Origin: Nemertoderma westbladi
Lineage: Eukaryota; Xenacoelomorpha; Nemertodermatida; Nemertodermatidae
Assembly (NCBI GenBank): GCA_032718475.1
Contig: JAUCBJ010000773.1
Location: forward strand, 1 to 27,303
Direction: 5' to 3'
Length of the DNA stretch: 27,303 nt
Shown here: in pieces, positions 1-9,971 of the stretch
Layout: each line of letters starts with the position of its first letter
Numbering within the stretch: position 1 is the first letter of the stretch
Notes under the pieces: generated by a model
Told to the model about the DNA's origin: nothing
The model's input: only the letters and a program-made list of their open reading frames with translations
The model's database searches: none
Program-made: the position numbers and the translations under genes

Positions 1-2628
1 ATTTTTGGCACTTTTTCCGCATCCCCTTCTGAGGGATGCGTAAATCAGACCGATTTTGGTATATTTTTGGCACTTTTTCCGCATCCCCTTCTGAGGGATG
101 CGTAAATCAGACAGATTTTGGTATATTTTTGGCACTTTTTCCGCATCCCCTTCTGAGGGATGCGTAAATCAGACCGATTTTGGTATATTTTTGGCACTTT
201 TTCCGCATCCCCTTCTGAGGGATGCGTAAATCAGACCGATTTTGGTATATTTTTGGCACTTTTTCCGCATCCCCTTCTGAGGGATGCGTAAATCAGACCG
301 ATTTTGGTATATTTTTGGCACTTTTTCCGCATCCCCTTCTGAGGGATGCGTAAATCAGACAGATTTTGGTATATTTTTGGCACTTTTTCCGCATCCCCTT
401 CTGAGGGATGCGTAAATCAGACCGATTTTGGTATATTTTTGGCACTTTTTCCGCATCCCCTTCTGAGGGATGCGTAAATCAGACCGATTTTGGTATATTT
501 TTGGCACTTTTTCCGCATCCCCTTCTGAGGGATGCGTAAATCAGACCGATTTTGGTATATTTTTGGCACTTTTTCCGCATCCCCTTCTGAGGGATGCGTA
601 AATCAGACAGATTTTGGTATATTTTTGGCACTTTTTCCGCATCCCCTTCTGAGGGATGCGTAAATCAGACCGATTTTGGTATATTTTTGGCACTTTTTCC
701 GCATCCCCTTCTGAGGGATGCGTAAATCAGACCGATTTTGGTATATTTTTGGCACTTTTTCCGCATCCCCTTCTGAGGGATGCGTAAATCAGACCGATTT
801 TGGTATATTTTTGGCACTTTTTCCGCATCCCCTTCTGAGGGATGCGTAAATCAGACAGATTTTGGTATATTTTTGGCACTTTTTCCGCATCCCCTTCTGA
901 GGGATGCGTAAATCAGACCGATTTTGGTATATTTTTGGCACTTTTTCCGCATCCCCTTCTGAGGGATGCGTAAATCAGACCGATTTTGGTATATTTTTGG
1001 CACTTTTTCCGCATCCCCTTCTGAGGGATGCGTAAATCAGACCGATTTTGGTATATTTTTGGCACTTTTTCCGCATCCCCTTCTGAGGGATGCGTAAATC
1101 AGACCGATTTTGGTATATTTTTGGCACTTTTTCCGCATCCCCTTCTGAGGGATGCGTAAATCAGACAGATTTTGGTATATTTTTGGCACTTTTTCCGCAT
1201 CCCCTTCTGAGGGATGCGTAAATCAGACCGATTTTGGTATATTTTTGGCACTTTTTCCGCATCCCCTTCTGAGGGATGCGTAAATCAGACCGATTTTGGT
1301 ATATTTTTGGCACTTTTTCCGCATCCCCTTCTGAGGGATGCGTAAATCAGACCGATTTTGGTATATTTTTGGCACTTTTTCCGCATCCCCTTCTGAGGGA
1401 TGCGTAAATCAGACAGATTTTGGTATATTTTTGGCACTTTTTCCGCATCCCCTTCTGAGGGATGCGTAAATCAGACCGATTTTGGTATATTTTTGGCACT
1501 TTTTCCGCATCCCCTTCTGAGGGATGCGTAAATCAGACCGATTTTGGTATATTTTTGGCACTTTTTCCGCATCCCCTTCTGAGGGATGCGTAAATCAGAC
1601 CGATTTTGGTATATTTTTGGCACTTTTTCCGCATCCCCTTCTGAGGGATGCGTAAATCAGACCGATTTTGGTATATTTTTGGCACTTTTTCCGCATCCCC
1701 TTCTGAGGGATGCGTAAATCAGACAGATTTTGGTATATTTTTGGCACTTTTTCCGCATCCCCTTCTGAGGGATGCGTAAATCAGACCGATTTTGGTATAT
1801 TTTTGGCACTTTTTCCGCATCCCCTTCTGAGGGATGCGTAAATCAGACCGATTTTGGTATATTTTTGGCACTTTTTCCGCATCCCCTTCTGAGGGATGCG
1901 TAAATCAGACCGATTTTGGTATATTTTTGGCACTTTTTCCGCATCCCCTTCTGAGGGATGCGTAAATCAGACAGATTTTGGTATATTTTTGGCACTTTTT
2001 CCGCATCCCCTTCTGAGGGATGCGTAAATCAGACCGATTTTGGTATATTTTTGGCACTTTTTCCGCATTCCCTTCTGAGGGATGCGTAAATCAGACCGAT
2101 TTTGGTATATTTTTGGCACTTTTTCCGCATCCCCTTCTGAGGGATGCGTAAATCAGACCGATTTTGGTATATTTTTGGCACTTTTTCCGCATCCCCTTCT
2201 GAGGGATGCGTAAATCAGACCGATTTTGGTATATTTTTGGCACTTTTTCCGCATCCCCTTCTGAGGGATGCGTAAATCAGACAGATTTTGGTATATTTTT
2301 GGCACTTTTTCCGCATCCCCTTCTGAGGGATGCGTAAATCAGACCGATTTTGGTATATTTTTGGCACTTTTTCCGCATCCCCTTCTGAGGGATGCGTAAA
2401 TCAGACCGATTTTGGTATATTTTTGGCACTTTTTCCGCATCCCCTTCTGAGGGATGCGTAAATCAGACCGATTTTGGTATATTTTTGGCACTTTTTCCGC
2501 ATCCCCTTCTGAGGGATGCGTAAATCAGACAGATTTTGGTATATTTTTGGCACTTTTTCCGCATCCCCTTCTGAGGGATGCGTAAATCAGACCGATTTTG
2601 GTATATTTTTGGCACTTTTTCCGCATCC
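1..2628. repeat. 62-bp satellite array, 42 full units plus a 24-bp partial unit
   Basis: A 62-bp unit repeats without any indel from base 1 (the array is cut by the window edge) to 2628, where it stops inside a unit. Each unit carries the inverted repeat CGCATCCC / GGGATGCG (18-25 and 33-40 in unit 1) around a 7-nt loop, a T-rich stretch and a TATATTTTT run. Only two variable sites are visible. Base 51 of the unit is C in most units but A in units 2, 6, 10, 14, 19, 23, 28, 32, 37 and 41. Base 2069 in unit 34 is T instead of C. Such uniformity implies recent amplification or homogenisation. Sixty-two is not a multiple of 3 and one frame has a stop per unit, so no coding role is evident. Confidence 0.98.
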
Positions 2629-2683
2629 TTCATTGAATTTAAAATCCCTGTGTCATGCTAACTCCAAATTGCTCTTACTGCTT

Positions 2684-3543
2684 CTACACTGTGGTTTTAC
2701 TATGAGCTACAGTGACAATTCTATCTTTGTTCTTTTGTGGTGTTGTTTTTGTTCTTCCAACTTTCACTAGCAATGGAAATAATACTGTAGACAAATCACA
2801 ATGCATCTGCTCAACTTCTCTCTGCAAGAAATAGCCATACACTGGTCTTGCAGATTCACCATCCTTGTTCTGCAGGTATAATTGTATAATAATAATTGTT
2901 TTTGCAGTGGGGTCTTTGTAATAGCATTTCAGAGGTGCTATTTCTGTGCCCTTTTTAATTTCATTTTCATTTCTAATTTGGAAGCAAAATATAGGACAAC
3001 CTCGAAATCCAAATTCTGAACAACTCCCTTCTCCCATCTTTCTCTCATCTTCTCCCATCTTTGTCTATTTTCTTGTATATCAAACTTACACTGCACTTTC
3101 ACTCCAGAAACTTTCCCAGTTATTGTGTGAGCATACCAAGCTACGTAGATTGTTCCTGTTGTCTTAGACGCAATGACACAACACCTTGTCAGCTCTTTTG
3201 CTAGAGCTAGCCAGTGATTCCTCCCACTTTGCTGTACAAATAATCCCTCATATGTCTGTATGTTTTCTAATGCACTTCTCATCACTTCCGTAGCAAGATC
3301 TCTAGATATGTAATTCATAGAGTACAAGGATATCTCAACTCTTGTACATCCATATTGCTGGATCAATGGATGTTCTAAGGATTTCCGAAGAACAGGGTTC
3401 CTGCAATCAGCATAGTCTGCCAAATGCCCTCCAAAATTCTCCAATACTTCTCCTGCTTCAAACTGGCTAACAATTTTGTTGTACAGCTTCACTCTCATTG
3501 TATTTCCGCCCCAAGATGTGATGTATGTCAACACATCAACTGT
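2684..3543 (-). pseudogene. Frameshifted remnant or exon of an unidentified protein
   Basis: On the minus strand an open frame runs from 3543 to 2938; its first ATG is at 3498-3496 and encodes MRVKLYNKIVSQFEAG. A second frame, open to 2684, continues the protein-like sequence from about 3040 with SEFGFRGCPIF, then CYYKD, LYLQNKDGES and REVEQMHCDLS. Both stretches look like real protein and their order is collinear, so I read one gene broken by a single frame change within about 3000-3060. A 21-bp-spaced duplication of AAGATGGGAGAAG lies there, but that spacing alone keeps frame. A weak splice-acceptor-like sequence sits just upstream at the minus-strand 5' end, followed outward by an in-frame stop. 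This could therefore be an internal exon or a 5'-truncated copy. The spaced LYNK and GCTRVEIS motifs recall replication-initiator proteins, but I cannot name the family. Confidence 0.55.
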
Positions 3544-3688
3544 TTATAAAATAGTAGGCCTGTCTTACAACAATTAGGTCTTAATGTCAGTTGGACTACT
3601 GCTTAAATAACGGCAATCAAGTAAAGTAAAGTAAACAAGTAACCCCTAAAATTCAGAAATTCAATTATTCTAAAATAATTGACATACT

Positions 3689-4060
3689 GGTATTTACGAT
3701 AGGCTTATTATATTTATTTCTATAAATTTAGGCTGAAATTATACCGGTATTCTGTAATTAATTCTAGTCCATAATTATACTTATATATACTATAAGTGTA
3801 AGCTGTATACCGGTATTCACGATAGGCCTATTATATATTTATATATATTTGTGCTGAAATTATATACCGGTATTCTGTGACAAACCTAGTCTGTAATAAT
3901 TATACTTATAGATACTATAAGTGTAAGCTGTATACCGGTATTCACGATAGGCCTATTATATATTTATATATATTTGTGCTGAAATTATATACCGGTATTC
4001 TGTGACAAACCTAGTCTGTAATAATACTTATATATATACTATAAGTGTATACCGGTATAC
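3689..4060. repeat. Tandem repeat of about 123 bp, three copies
   Basis: Copies begin at about 3689, 3812 and 3937, each at GGTATTYACGATAGGC. The second and third are nearly identical, the first is diverged, and the third is shortened near its end (about 117 bp). Each holds the palindromes ATACCGGTAT and TAGGCCTA (TAGGCTTA in the first copy) and long TA-rich runs. No coding frame is evident. The array ends about 120 bp before the first gag-like ATG at 4181. Confidence 0.9.
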
Positions 4061-4180
4061 TAATATATTGTATATATATCACGTTACACTGAGTAACAGT
4101 ATCGGTAATTAATTACTAGGCTAACAGTTGATACTGAATTACTAGACTTGCTTTAACTGTAACAAACTGTACAAACAAAC

Positions 4181-7026
4181 ATGTCTGACACAAAGCAAAA
4201 CCTGTCAGACAGTCTCCTAGATACAACCATCTGTGACCCAGACAGGAGTGTGGAATGTGTGAGACCGAAGTTCAACTCACCTCCTACTGTAAGAAAGATC
4301 ATCCCTCCAGTAGTAGTATCAGACCCTAGGCTAGTCCAACACCGTAGGTCTATCATAGGCACTCGAGCTCAGGTCAAGCGGGACCAAGAAGCAGCGGAAC
4401 AGCAGCAACACTCGAGCCGAGAACTTATTTCTCAGCGGCCCGACAGCTCCAGTAGTGCGGACACTGTAGGGCTGACACCCGAGCGCGGAGCAAAGATGGC
4501 AGATGCGGTTTATTCGGATCCCCTTCTCATCCTTCATGCAGCCGTACTCACTAGGGTATGATTGCGGTGGAGGAACACCAGATTGATTGGGTGAGAAGTA
4601 AGCGATCGACCAAGGATAGTTATGCGGGATACACAAGGGAAGAACTGAAGTCTATTGTCGAGTCGCAATGGAACTTCCCCGGACCCGGACTCCCGTTTGA
4701 CTTATCGGAAGCTGCCTGGGAAGACATACACAGGATGGGAGTGACAAAAGACACCAGCGATCCAGCTGTATGGAAGAGGTCGGCAGCAGGATACGTACAG
4801 GGATTCTTCAGCTCTTTGGAGAGATTAGAGGAACAACTGTTTCGACAACCCCAATGACCTCAAGAGCAGGGAGAGCTGCTTTATCAAGTTCGAGAAAGAA
4901 TTCTAAGAATCAGACTAATCCTATCGGCCTTTGAGGAAGCTTCGAAAAGAAGACAAGACATGTCGTTGCAAGTTGCTGTAAAGACTTGGTTCCAGCGGGT
5001 GAGTCTCCAGGTTCAAGGAACGGCCCAGTGGACAGCTCGGCTGGCTGAGCGCTCAACCCATGGAGAATCAACAGATGCTACCTTTTCCCAAGTGGAAAGT
5101 GAAGCGACAGCTGAGAAACCGCATAAGAGGGATGCTATTGACATGTATCTGTCAGACTATCAACGATTTGTAGGTGACGAAGAGTTGAGGAGACGGCTGT
5201 CTGGACTTCGCCCTAATAGTGAAGGAGCCATGCTTGTGTTGGATGCAATCGATGCGGATATGATAGCTGCGAACCAAGCTAAATTTGATGAACGCATCCG
5301 CATGTCTAGAGGCCAAGAAGAACAAGTCAAGAAAAAACGTATAGAAAGACAGCAGCAGCGGCAGTGGCAGCGGCAGAAGCAGAAAGAAAAGTGGCAGAAG
5401 TGGAAAGAAAAGCGGCAGAGGCAGCGGCAGAGGCAAAAGCGGCAGCTGCAGCAGTAGAAGCGGAAAGAAAAGCGGCAGCGGCAGAAGCGGAAAGAAAAGC
5501 GGCAGAGGCAGCGGCAGAAGTGGAAAGAAAAATAGCAGTGGCAGAAGCAGAACGAAGAGCGTCTGAAGAGACCACCCAACTAGAGTTGGAAAATATTCAA
5601 GAGAATCAAGACTGCATAAATAAACAGTTAACAGCTAGTCATATGCAGATGATGAATCGATCTACTCCCAAAAGACAGGGATATACATCATCTGATGAAG
5701 GCGATACCACCGATCCTGAAGGCGGAGGAAATAGATCTCGTCTAAGCAGACGTAGAAGAATGTCCCACCGTCAGAAATTGCCTGATTTGCCCCCAGCTGT
5801 TAGAAGGCAACTAACTAACACAGCTTAGGTAGTACAGAACCCACAGACCAAATAATTAAAATAGAAAGACTCCCTACTATAGTAGATGAGCCTGAAATAA
5901 TTAGGCCTGTTCTCGAAGCCACCCCTTCGGTGATAGAGACACCTGTACTCCCAGAACCTACCTCTAAATTCCCTTTGCATAGCACTAAACTACCTGTGCC
6001 CCACAGAACAACCCCTGAGACAGTTCCTGTCCTGGACTCCGAGCGAAATATCAATGATTTGTCGCCCGTTGTCCCTCGTCTGCCCGCTACTATGTTGGCG
6101 GCTCCCGCTTCGGCGGTCGAGTGGGTGGATGAGGGGCGGCGGGGGATGAATCTCCTGCTCGGGCAGATGCAGGAGACTGTTCATCAGTTTAAGGGAACAG
6201 TAAGGGAAAGTAGGTTAGAGTTGCAAGAAGTGCAGCAAAGTATCGCATTAGAACGCAATAAATTAGTAAATACACAAAAGGGTATACCACCACCCCCTGT
6301 AACAATTTGTCAACCTGTTAGGTCTGAAGTATTTCATGCGCAAGGTGTGGAGCCTACACGCATCTATACTGCTAGTGAAGTGGAAACTCCTATAGTAAAC
6401 CCTATTAAGGGTAATTATAAACCTGTTGACAATGATATTCCATATAGACTTGATAATAATCCGAGAAATTTATATACCGATAACTCGATATTAAATAACA
6501 CGATGGCCCAAGAAAGTTTTACGCGTCAAATGGCTAGAACCGAAGCCCGTCAAGCGGTAAAGGTGGGAGAGATCGTCAAGTTTAATGGAGATGAGATGAA
6601 ATGGTTACCTTTTAATGAATATTACAAAGATAACATACAGAACTCTGTGCTATCTAACGGAGAGAAACTGAGATTTCTCATCGAGTGCTTGGAAGGATCT
6701 CCCAAGTTAATGGCGTTAAAGTTTATTGGACATCCCGATGGATTAAGACAAGTTTGGGATACACTAAACATCAGGTATGGTAATAGGAATAACATAGCTA
6801 TAGGTATTTGTATGCAAAATTGGTAGCGCCCCGAAAGTTCATTAGCAGCGGGATTATAGAGTTTTCCGATGAGATTCAGGAGATCCTTAGACAATTAGAT
6901 TGGCTAGGTAAGTCTCATGAATATCAGAGTTCTATGGTTATTGGAGCAGTGGCCTCTACTTTACCTAAGGGTGGAGTAGGTACACGCTGGGATAAGAAAG
7001 TGTTATATATGATGGAACAACAATGA
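4181..7026 (+). pseudogene. gag: Broken gag of the BEL/Pao element
   Basis: Gag packages element RNA into cytoplasmic particles. The frame here is interrupted repeatedly: a frame change near 4558, TGA at 4855-4857, a frame change within about 5330-5364, another near 5815-5828, one near 6800-6826, and TGA at 7024-7026. The segments remain collinear. 4181-4561 is a Ser/Gln-rich N-terminus. 4558-5330 is acidic and helical. About 5364-5570 encodes an Ala/Glu/Lys/Arg coiled coil. About 6570-6790 encodes the DUF1759-like core (VKFNGDEMKWLPFNEYY, then GEKLRFLIECLEG and IRYGN). 6808-7026 has the LPKGGVGTRWDKK region typical of the end of that domain. Coordinates mark the whole decayed gene, not a translatable ORF. 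Confidence 0.8.
5340..5560 (+). repeat. Purine-rich coding minisatellite in gag
   Basis: Imperfect repeats of GCAGCGGCAGAAGCGGAAAG-like blocks with AAAGAAAAGCGGCAG joints run through this stretch. In the gag frame they give AEAERKAAEAAAE heptad-like repeats, an alanine-rich coiled coil. The skewed composition removes stops from several frames on both strands, which creates long spurious ORFs, including minus-strand frames rich in Phe/Cys/Arg, in Leu/Pro or in Ser/Ala. Slippage in such a repeat is a likely cause of the adjacent gag frameshift. Confidence 0.8.
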
Positions 7027-7038
7027 CGAGACCCTACC

Positions 7039-9153
7039 ATGGCTGATCTCATGTCATTCTTAGATGGAGAAGTGAAATTACAGCTCCTAAAGCAGTCCAG
7101 AGAGAAGACACCGGAAAACAAGGTAAGTGAGAAACCCGTTTCTAGGAGAAAAGTAACACCAGTGTGTTATACCGACGACAGCGAAAGCCAGGCTTCTCAA
7201 GAAGAAGACAGCGGGAAAGACACTGAAAGATCTTATTATGTCAACAAAACGCCTAAAGACGTAAGTAAATTCAAGTCTCAAACCAATGACAGGAGAGAAC
7301 AGGTAAGAAAAACTCCCCCTGCGTCTCCTAAGAGAATTCAGGTAAGAAAGCCCGAAGAAAGAACGAGTGTGCACAACGTCACTCAAAATAAGGTAAGTAA
7401 CATCAAACCGAAATGTGCGCTGTGTGATGGGCCCCACCGTTTGAATGTGTGTGATGAATTCCTAAAGAAATCATTAAAGGATAGACGGGAAGTCATGTGG
7501 GATAAGCGGTTGTGTTATAATTGCCTCAGACAAGGACACCAACGGCGAACCTGTTACTCCGACGCAAGGTGTGCAAAGTGCGGCGCAAAACATCATATCT
7601 TGTTGCACACTGAATTCGAACGAAACAGCCCGAGTCAGGTAAGTGAGTCCGAACTACATGTCCAATTCAGTGATGTGAACGACACTGACCAAAGTTCTGA
7701 GATGGAAGGATTCTATACGGACGAATTCTCCGACGAAGACGAATCCTGTTACATGATAAATACCGCAGTGTATCGAGCACTTACGTATGAAAAGGACACC
7801 GACAGCGAGCTCCCCCTAACTACTTCTGACCGACAACCATCTTGGAAAGCACCAACTTCCAATGTAGGAATCCGAGAATTTCCCGTAGTACAGTTGAGGG
7901 TCCACGGACCTAAAAGGAGTTATATAGTGAACGCCCTCCTTGACTCCGGTAGCACAGGAACATTCATCGACAAAGAACTAGCCGAAGACATCTTTGCTGG
8001 ACAACCCAAGTTCCGAACTAAGTTAAACATGTCAGGAATTATGCAGGTTTGGAAATCTACAGTAATAGCAGATTATTATGTAGGTGCGTTGTCCACCCCC
8101 CAGGATGAACTAGGAGAACACAGTATAAGGTCAGTAAAAATGGTGGCGATAAAGAACTTCGCTACCAGCCAAGTAGAACCTTATAACTGGGATGAGGACG
8201 ATTTCACCCAGCAGCTTAAGATACCTAGATTCAACACAGACTACCCTGGAGTGCAAATACTCATTGGCCAAAATGCGCATGAGGCGCTTGAGACATTGGA
8301 GAAACGGCCTGCTCAACCGCAACCACTACAAGCCTATGCGGGAAGAACTAGAGTAGGTTGGTACTTTACTGGCCCTTCCCGTAGAACTCTCATGGAAAGG
8401 TTACCAAAAGAACGGGTATACCAAGTAAGTGAATGGGAAGCGGAGAGCAGTGAGGTAGACGACCCAACTGAGGGAACACCATACTCCTCAGATAATGACG
8501 ATATTAACTCTAATGTAGATCAATGGAGACATTGCCCCGAGACGATTAATCTAGCCGACATCGCTTCCAGAGGAGCAACTCCTCAAGAACTGACAGATAC
8601 TCCAGACTGGTTAGGTGGACCCGACTTCCTAAGTAAAGAAGATGAATGGCCTCCCCATCTTACCACGGCTGAGATTAGACAAGCCAAGGGAGCGGAGAAA
8701 GTCAAACCTAAAACCCGGACGAGTAAATCAAGGTTATTTAAACCCGTGATAGATCTGTCTGTACTACACATTGCCAGGGATGACGCTGTGGATCTAAACT
8801 CCCCCACCGCGAACCGATCTGTTGTGGAGATCAGAGAGAGAGACTGGAGATCTGGAACACCAGACATCTCGCCGGGACTCTCACCTCTCCTGCCGGGAGC
8901 GATGGACCACTATAGATCCTGGAATCGGCTTTGTAAGGCCGTCGTGTATTTGAAGCGATGTTTCTATCGTCACTATTCCAGGACGAAGAGGAAACCTGGA
9001 ATTGTATTCGAAACACAACAACTCAATCGCCCAGTTGGTCGTTTATGTTTACTGGAAAGAGACCAAGAACTGTCCGGAAACTATGGAAGGCAAGATACTC
9101 TTCCCACGACCACCTCCCTAATCCAACAAACATCTAGGGACTCCCCAACGTAA
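7039..9153 (+). CDS. Gag C-terminus/protease polyprotein with RT and integrase deleted (704 aa)
   Basis: The ATG at 7039 sits in a strong ACCATGG context, 13 bp after the TGA at 7024, in the same frame as the preceding gag segment. Residues about 159-172 form a CX2CX4HX4C knuckle (CYNCLRQGHQRRTC), followed by a second zinc-like motif, CAKCGAKHH. Residues about 285-460 are a DUF1758-type protease with the catalytic LLDSGSTGTFID (Asp about 302). At about 496, WRHCPETINLADIASRG is the hallmark that normally follows the reverse transcriptase/RNase H region, so roughly that whole block is missing between about 470 and 495. About 622-650 (MDHYRSWNRLCKAVVYLKR) is the usual pre-integrase linker. At about 663, NRPVGRLCLLE matches the far C-terminus, so the integrase is missing too. 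Both losses keep frame. The ORF may be translated, but only the zinc-knuckle and protease functions could remain. Confidence 0.75.
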   Translation: MADLMSFLDGEVKLQLLKQSREKTPENKVSEKPVSRRKVTPVCYTDDSESQASQEEDSGKDTERSYYVNKTPKDVSKFKSQTNDRREQVRKTPPASPKRIQVRKPEERTSVHNVTQNKVSNIKPKCALCDGPHRLNVCDEFLKKSLKDRREVMWDKRLCYNCLRQGHQRRTCYSDARCAKCGAKHHILLHTEFERNSPSQVSESELHVQFSDVNDTDQSSEMEGFYTDEFSDEDESCYMINTAVYRALTYEKDTDSELPLTTSDRQPSWKAPTSNVGIREFPVVQLRVHGPKRSYIVNALLDSGSTGTFIDKELAEDIFAGQPKFRTKLNMSGIMQVWKSTVIADYYVGALSTPQDELGEHSIRSVKMVAIKNFATSQVEPYNWDEDDFTQQLKIPRFNTDYPGVQILIGQNAHEALETLEKRPAQPQPLQAYAGRTRVGWYFTGPSRRTLMERLPKERVYQVSEWEAESSEVDDPTEGTPYSSDNDDINSNVDQWRHCPETINLADIASRGATPQELTDTPDWLGGPDFLSKEDEWPPHLTTAEIRQAKGAEKVKPKTRTSKSRLFKPVIDLSVLHIARDDAVDLNSPTANRSVVEIRERDWRSGTPDISPGLSPLLPGAMDHYRSWNRLCKAVVYLKRCFYRHYSRTKRKPGIVFETQQLNRPVGRLCLLERDQELSGNYGRQDTLPTTTSLIQQTSRDSPT

Positions 9154-9700
9154 CAGTGTCTGGAGTGGGTGTGTGACTATATTATTTTATATTTGTTTTT
9201 ATTATTTTATATTTATGTATGTATTATTATGTAATTTTATTATAATCGTTTTCTTTAATTTTATTTAGTAGAATGTTATTTTAGCGATTATCTAGTAGAT
9301 TAGTGCAATATATATTCGCGTTTATTACTTAATTACTTATATATTATATATTTAGTGCGACGGCGAGAAATAATTCTTTTTCTCTTTCCTTACTGTCCGT
9401 ATTACATTATAAATACGTGACTACAGTAAGTTGAAATATCCGTACTTATTAAAGTACAATAAAGCTCCTACTATATTCAAGTATTATTGGTAAGTAGAGT
9501 ATTAGGAATGCAAAGTTCAGATCCTCGTGTCTCGGCTAAACCAAGCTCTGGGTAGACCTTGGAAACGACTTGCCTCTTCTCACTGACATTGCTTCGTGCG
9601 ATATTGCTCTCATACCGTATATTAAATAATACATATAGTAGCGTGATGTCCCTTTAACAGTAGCGTATAACGCAAAATAAATCTGTTAAACCCTTTGACC
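9154..9700 (+). other. Candidate 3' LTR or 3' noncoding region of the BEL/Pao element
   Basis: A purine-rich stretch, GGAGTGGG, occurs just after the stop codon and is followed at about 9168 by TGTGTGAC, a possible polypurine tract and LTR start. AT-rich sequence follows, with AATAAA signals near 9460 and 9675. The assignment is weak because no second copy exists in the window to prove a terminal repeat. Confidence 0.3.
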
Positions 9701-9707
9701 ATCTGTA

Positions 9708-9971
9708 ATTCTAGTGGATTTAGATATCGCGGCACCCACCGATATACTTGAAAGACAAAATTCTAGAATCAGTGGTTAATGTCCCTAGACATGTTCTGGA
9801 ATAAACCGGTGCCCATCTTAAATATTAATTATTAATATTTATAAAATCTGTCAAATTTTAGATCCTTTAAAATTCTAGTCTATTAAGATATCGTAGCACT
9901 TACCGATATTCTTAAAAAGACCAATTTCCTAGAATCAAGGATCCCAGTCCCCAGACATGTTCTGGAATAAA
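9708..9971 (+). repeat. Duplicated stem-loop plus AATAAA module (two copies, about 165 bp apart)
   Basis: Copy A (9708-9805) and copy B (9872-9971) share the same order. The outer stem is ATTCTAG / CTAGAAT (9708-9714 with 9763-9769; 9872-9878 with 9929-9935). The inner stem is ATATCG / CGATAT (9724-9729 with 9740-9745; 9888-9893 with 9904-9909). A third 5-bp hairpin has loop CATGT: CTAGA/TCTGG in A, CCAGA/TCTGG in B. AATAAA follows it directly. Loops differ between copies while stems hold, and the third hairpin swaps U-G for C-G. It may be a duplicated 3'-end-processing element, perhaps of an LTR. Confidence 0.6.

Larger units (their letters stand above)
4181..9153 (+). mobile_element. BEL/Pao-type LTR retrotransposon, internally deleted and non-autonomous
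   Basis: In order the region encodes a coiled-coil N-terminal Gag part, a Pao-type Gag domain (DUF1759-like), CCHC zinc knuckles, a DUF1758-type aspartic protease, a short piece typical of the end of the BEL RNase H region, a linker, and the short RPV-type C-terminus found after the integrase. The reverse transcriptase core, most of RNase H, the H2C2 zinc finger and the integrase are absent, so the copy cannot transpose by itself. No matching 5' LTR is visible upstream: 3540-4180 shares nothing with 9154 onward. Either the 5' end is lost or the LTRs are too diverged to pair by eye. Confidence 0.82.

Noticed and set aside
1-2628. CRISPR array (palindromic unit repeated many times)
   Set aside because: Units are contiguous and identical with no variable spacers, and the window is eukaryotic. 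It is a satellite.
2516-2770. 84-residue ORF at the edge of the satellite
   Set aside because: Its first half is satellite translation and the remainder shows no domain; it overlaps the better-supported minus-strand remnant.
4555-4564. ATGA stop-start overlap between two gag ORFs as a reinitiation signal
   Set aside because: Neighbouring lesions show gag is decaying, so a frameshift is the simpler reading.
5152-5579. Minus-strand ORFs rich in Leu/Pro, Phe/Cys or Ala/Ser
   Set aside because: They arise from the purine-rich gag coiled-coil repeat, where skewed composition removes stops on the opposite strand.
5689-5720. Hammerhead ribozyme (CTGATGA)
   Set aside because: It lies in gag coding sequence and the required GAAA and flanking stems are absent. 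No other convincing core was seen.
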